From Prorocentrum cordatum (Eukaryota; Sar; Dinophyceae; Prorocentrales; Prorocentraceae), in NCBI GenBank assembly GCA_963575745.1, contig CAUYUJ010003959.1:7501-71500 (forward strand): a stretch of DNA of 64,000 nucleotides. Direction: 5' to 3'. The notes under the pieces are model-generated. The model did not search any database and was not told the origin of the DNA. It worked only from the letters and a program-made list of their open reading frames with translations. Of the stretch, positions 62,030 through 64,000 are shown piece by piece (position 1 is the first letter of the stretch; each line of letters starts with the position of its first letter). The position numbers were made by a program, and so were the translations under genes.

Positions 62030-64000
62030 CAGTTGAACCGCCGCACGATGCCCCGCGCGATGGGCAGCAGAAGCTTCGCGCCCAGCGTGAGATTCCGCAG
62101 CGGCGGTGGCAGCCGACCGATCCAGAGATCGTTGGCCAGCGCGCAGGGCGGCATCGTGGGCAACCTCTTGGAGAGCGCGCCGTGACACCCTGCGCAGATG
62201 GGCACCTTCTGCTTCGCGTCGGCCACGAGCACCCCGTCTGACTGGCGCCTGTCAATCTTGAAGCACTTCTTGTGCAAGAGCCACAGCTTCCCGTCTGGGC
62301 CAGGGTCGCGCACTGCGGACGCCTCCAGCTCCTCGAGGGGGATGCCGCCCGGGCGCTCGACGCCGTTGGGGCCCTCGCGCACGAAGCGCCACCGAGCGTG
62401 GTACCGTGCCGGGTCCAGCAGCGCGTGGGCGCGCTGCCGCTGCGTCAGGCGCATGGCCTGCGCCTGCGCGCCCGCGGCCTCGGATGCCTCTCCCCTCGCC
62501 GCCTCGAGCTCGGCGCGCGCGGGCGGCTTCGGCACCTGGTCGCAGAGCAGCGAACGCTCCCCGGCGCCGTCCGGCTGCTGCCAGAAGTGCACGCGCTGCA
62601 GCTCGTCCGCCCAGTGGAGACGAGCGCAGACGCAGCACGCGACCCTCGAGCGCACGGCGCGGCGACTCTGCCCGGGCTCGGGCCCCTCGACGTCCGACGC
62701 CGCCGGCGCAGCGCCCAGCGCGTCCAAGTCCACGGGCGGCATGTCCACGCCCGCGGGCGGCACGGCCCCGTCCGCGCCTGGCGGCTTCCACCAGGCGCGC
62801 GGCGCGTCCGGCGCGGCAGCGGCGGCGGCGGCCTCCCCCGAGTCGGCGGGCGCTGCGCAGGCCGGCCAGTCGTGAGACCCCGTGACGAGGTGCTCAGAGA
62901 AGGCCTCCACGCACTGCCGCCACTCCTGGGGCCTCACGGGCCGCACGTCGTCGTCCTGCTGGGGCCACTGCTCGGCCAGGTAGAACAAGCGCTTCCTATA
63001 CTCCGGCCACCCGTGGTGCTTTTCGTGCACGTGCGTCATGAAGCCGGCATGCGTGGCGAAGTTCTTGTCGCAGAGGCGGCACGGGAACGGCGGGAGAGCC
63101 TCCGGGGCCTCTTTAAATGCCCGCAGAGGACGGCGCTCGCCACACGGGAGGGCCACATACTCGGGCTGGAGCCTGGGCACGCGCGCCTTGCGAGCGGCAG
63201 CGATGGCCGGGGTCGGCGCGGGCGGGGCGCCGCCGGCATCCGTCTCGCGCTTCCGCGCCTCCTTCACGGCCAAGCCATACCGTTCCGGGCACTCGCGCGT
63301 CAGGGAACTGTGGCGCTGGTCCGGGTCCCACTCCCCAAAAGGTCGCTGCTCGGGTCTGCCGTGGCTCCCACAGAACTGCCCTTCGCCTTTGCAAGAATGC
63401 CGGCACTGCCCGAGCACGTGCACGCCCCGGTGCGGGTGCCAGACGCGCGCGACGCACCTGCCAGCGACGCACGGCGCGGGGTCCAGGAGCCAGGCCGGCA
63501 AGGTGCCCTCCTCGCTCACGTGGGGGTCATCCAGAGCCACGTTCACCTCCACGTCCCCTGCCTTCACTGTCTTCCCTCTGAGACGCTCCTCCTCTTCCTT
63601 CCGCAGCCGCTCCTGCTGCAACCGCTCCTGGTCCCTTCTCGCCGCCCCGCGAGTCCGCGGCCCTGGGCCCTCGGGGGCTTGCCTCTTGGGTCCGCCGCCG
63701 AGCAGCCGACCCTCGCCCCCGCCCGCGCCCCCGTCGCCGTCGCCGCCCGCGCCACCGTCGCCCGGCCCCTGCGCACCAGAGCCCGACCCCGACGCTGGTC
63801 CACCGTTCGCACCGCTGCCCGAAGAGGACCCGCCGCCGCCGCCGCCGCCGCCCCCAGAAGAGTCGCCGCCGCCGCCCCCTCCTCCCACCACCTCATCCCC
63901 GCACCCCGCCAGCCGCAGCCATTGGCTGCATGTCCGGTCCAACCAGATGCGCACGAATTCCTGCGAATACTTCGTCGCCACCCTTGCAACAACCCGCGCG
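62030..64000 (-). CDS. Helitron protein, N-terminal segment (5' incomplete)
   Basis: The frame is open to the window edge, with no ATG visible upstream of the first motifs, so the start lies outside. It contains a Gly/Ser/Ala-rich low-complexity stretch, a basic Arg/Glu-rich helix and a zinc-type motif (CVARVW..GQC..GQFCGSHG). A C2H2 finger (CRLCDKNF..HVHEKHH) follows, then a CxxC (CCVC) segment. The last part is a DUF6570-like region with ICAGCHGAL, LANDLWIGRLPPPLRNLT, the family typically found at the N-terminus of Helitron proteins. The frame must shift by -1 somewhere around 62040-61955 to join the next segment, where DUF6570 continues with VLSLPPRESDLVEFV. A short intron was considered, but I found no donor/acceptor pair giving the right phase. 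Confidence 0.8.

Larger units (their letters stand above)
51616..64000 (-). mobile_element. Helitron-type element, Rep/helicase gene with USP domain
   Basis: A minus-strand coding region of more than 12 kb occupies the right end of the window and runs off its edge. Domain order, 5' to 3': zinc motif (~63480-63355), C2H2 finger (~63085-63010), DUF6570-like (~62210-61880), coiled coil (~61390-61130), HUH nuclease (~60080), Cys/His-rich Rep part (~59420-58900), Y2 motif (~58117-58088), PIF1 helicase (~56300-54580), USP (~53990-52965), second zinc motif (~52455-52300). These are the parts of autonomous Helitrons plus a deubiquitinase. Neither terminus (5'-TC, 3'-CTRR) was found in the window. Confidence 0.85.

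Noticed and set aside
61960-62040. Short intron (CTG followed by GTGAGT at ~62018) joining the two Helitron frames
   Set aside because: The donor looks good, but the plausible CAG acceptors (about 31, 49 and 97 bases on) give the wrong phase, and the only one in phase would make a 23-base intron.
1-64000. tRNA, rRNA, snRNA or spliced-leader genes
   Set aside because: No cloverleaf, rRNA core or spliced-leader-like sequence was recognised on reading; a covariance-model scan could not be run.

Overview
The window looks like a repeat-dominated stretch of a large eukaryotic nuclear genome. I see no confident host gene, no tRNA or rRNA gene, no CRISPR array and no bacterial operon structure. The coding DNA is all transposon-derived: four non-LTR (LINE) retrotransposon insertions, one LINE remnant and one very large Helitron-type gene. 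A dinoflagellate-like protist is my best guess. It rests on GC-rich coding DNA, very long low-complexity linkers, LINEs ending in a GRPR-type C-terminus, and dense satellite DNA. I saw no dinoflagellate spliced-leader motif, so the assignment is an inference of about 0.6.

Layout. 1-1500 is GC-rich and has no recognisable gene. 1500-5600 mixes satellite DNA, polypurine modules, a LINE C-terminal remnant (3672-4040) with a (TCC)n tail, and a perfect 52-bp palindrome. 5621-8402 is a 5'-truncated LINE (LINE-A). 8403-15393 is satellite and module DNA. 15394-21498 is a full-length LINE (LINE-B) with one intact 1826-codon frame. 21506-32884 is a higher-order array of a ~177-bp satellite. 32914-35751 is a 5'-truncated close relative of LINE-B (LINE-C). 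35752-49040 is more array, with a short fragment of a third LINE family (LINE-D, 41245-41893). 49045-51480 is a CA/CG-rich alternating tract carrying a ~610-bp macrosatellite. 51616-64000 (minus strand) is a Helitron Rep/helicase gene carrying a C-terminal ubiquitin-specific protease; its 5' end runs off the window.

The most notable system is the relation between the LINEs and a short hairpin repeat. About 35 copies of a ~58-75-bp hairpin punctuate the array. Its stem arms vary together (GGTAA/TTACC or GGTGA/TCACC), which is compensatory change. All four LINE insertions (A, B, C, D; three families) sit in the same loop motif, CCGTCAACC, with visible target-site duplications for B (7 bp) and D (15 bp). 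The array therefore appears to be a reservoir of targets for site-specific LINEs. The three LINE families share an RNase H domain whose catalytic motifs occur in circularly permuted order, and the two in which the RT core is visible have Asn in place of the second Asp of the YADD box.

The Helitron gene combines zinc-binding motifs, DUF6570, an HUH/Y2 Rep nuclease, a PIF1-type helicase and a USP (peptidase C19) domain. Its reading frame is broken by two single-base frame changes and one in-frame TAG, so this copy is probably decayed unless these are assembly errors or recoding.
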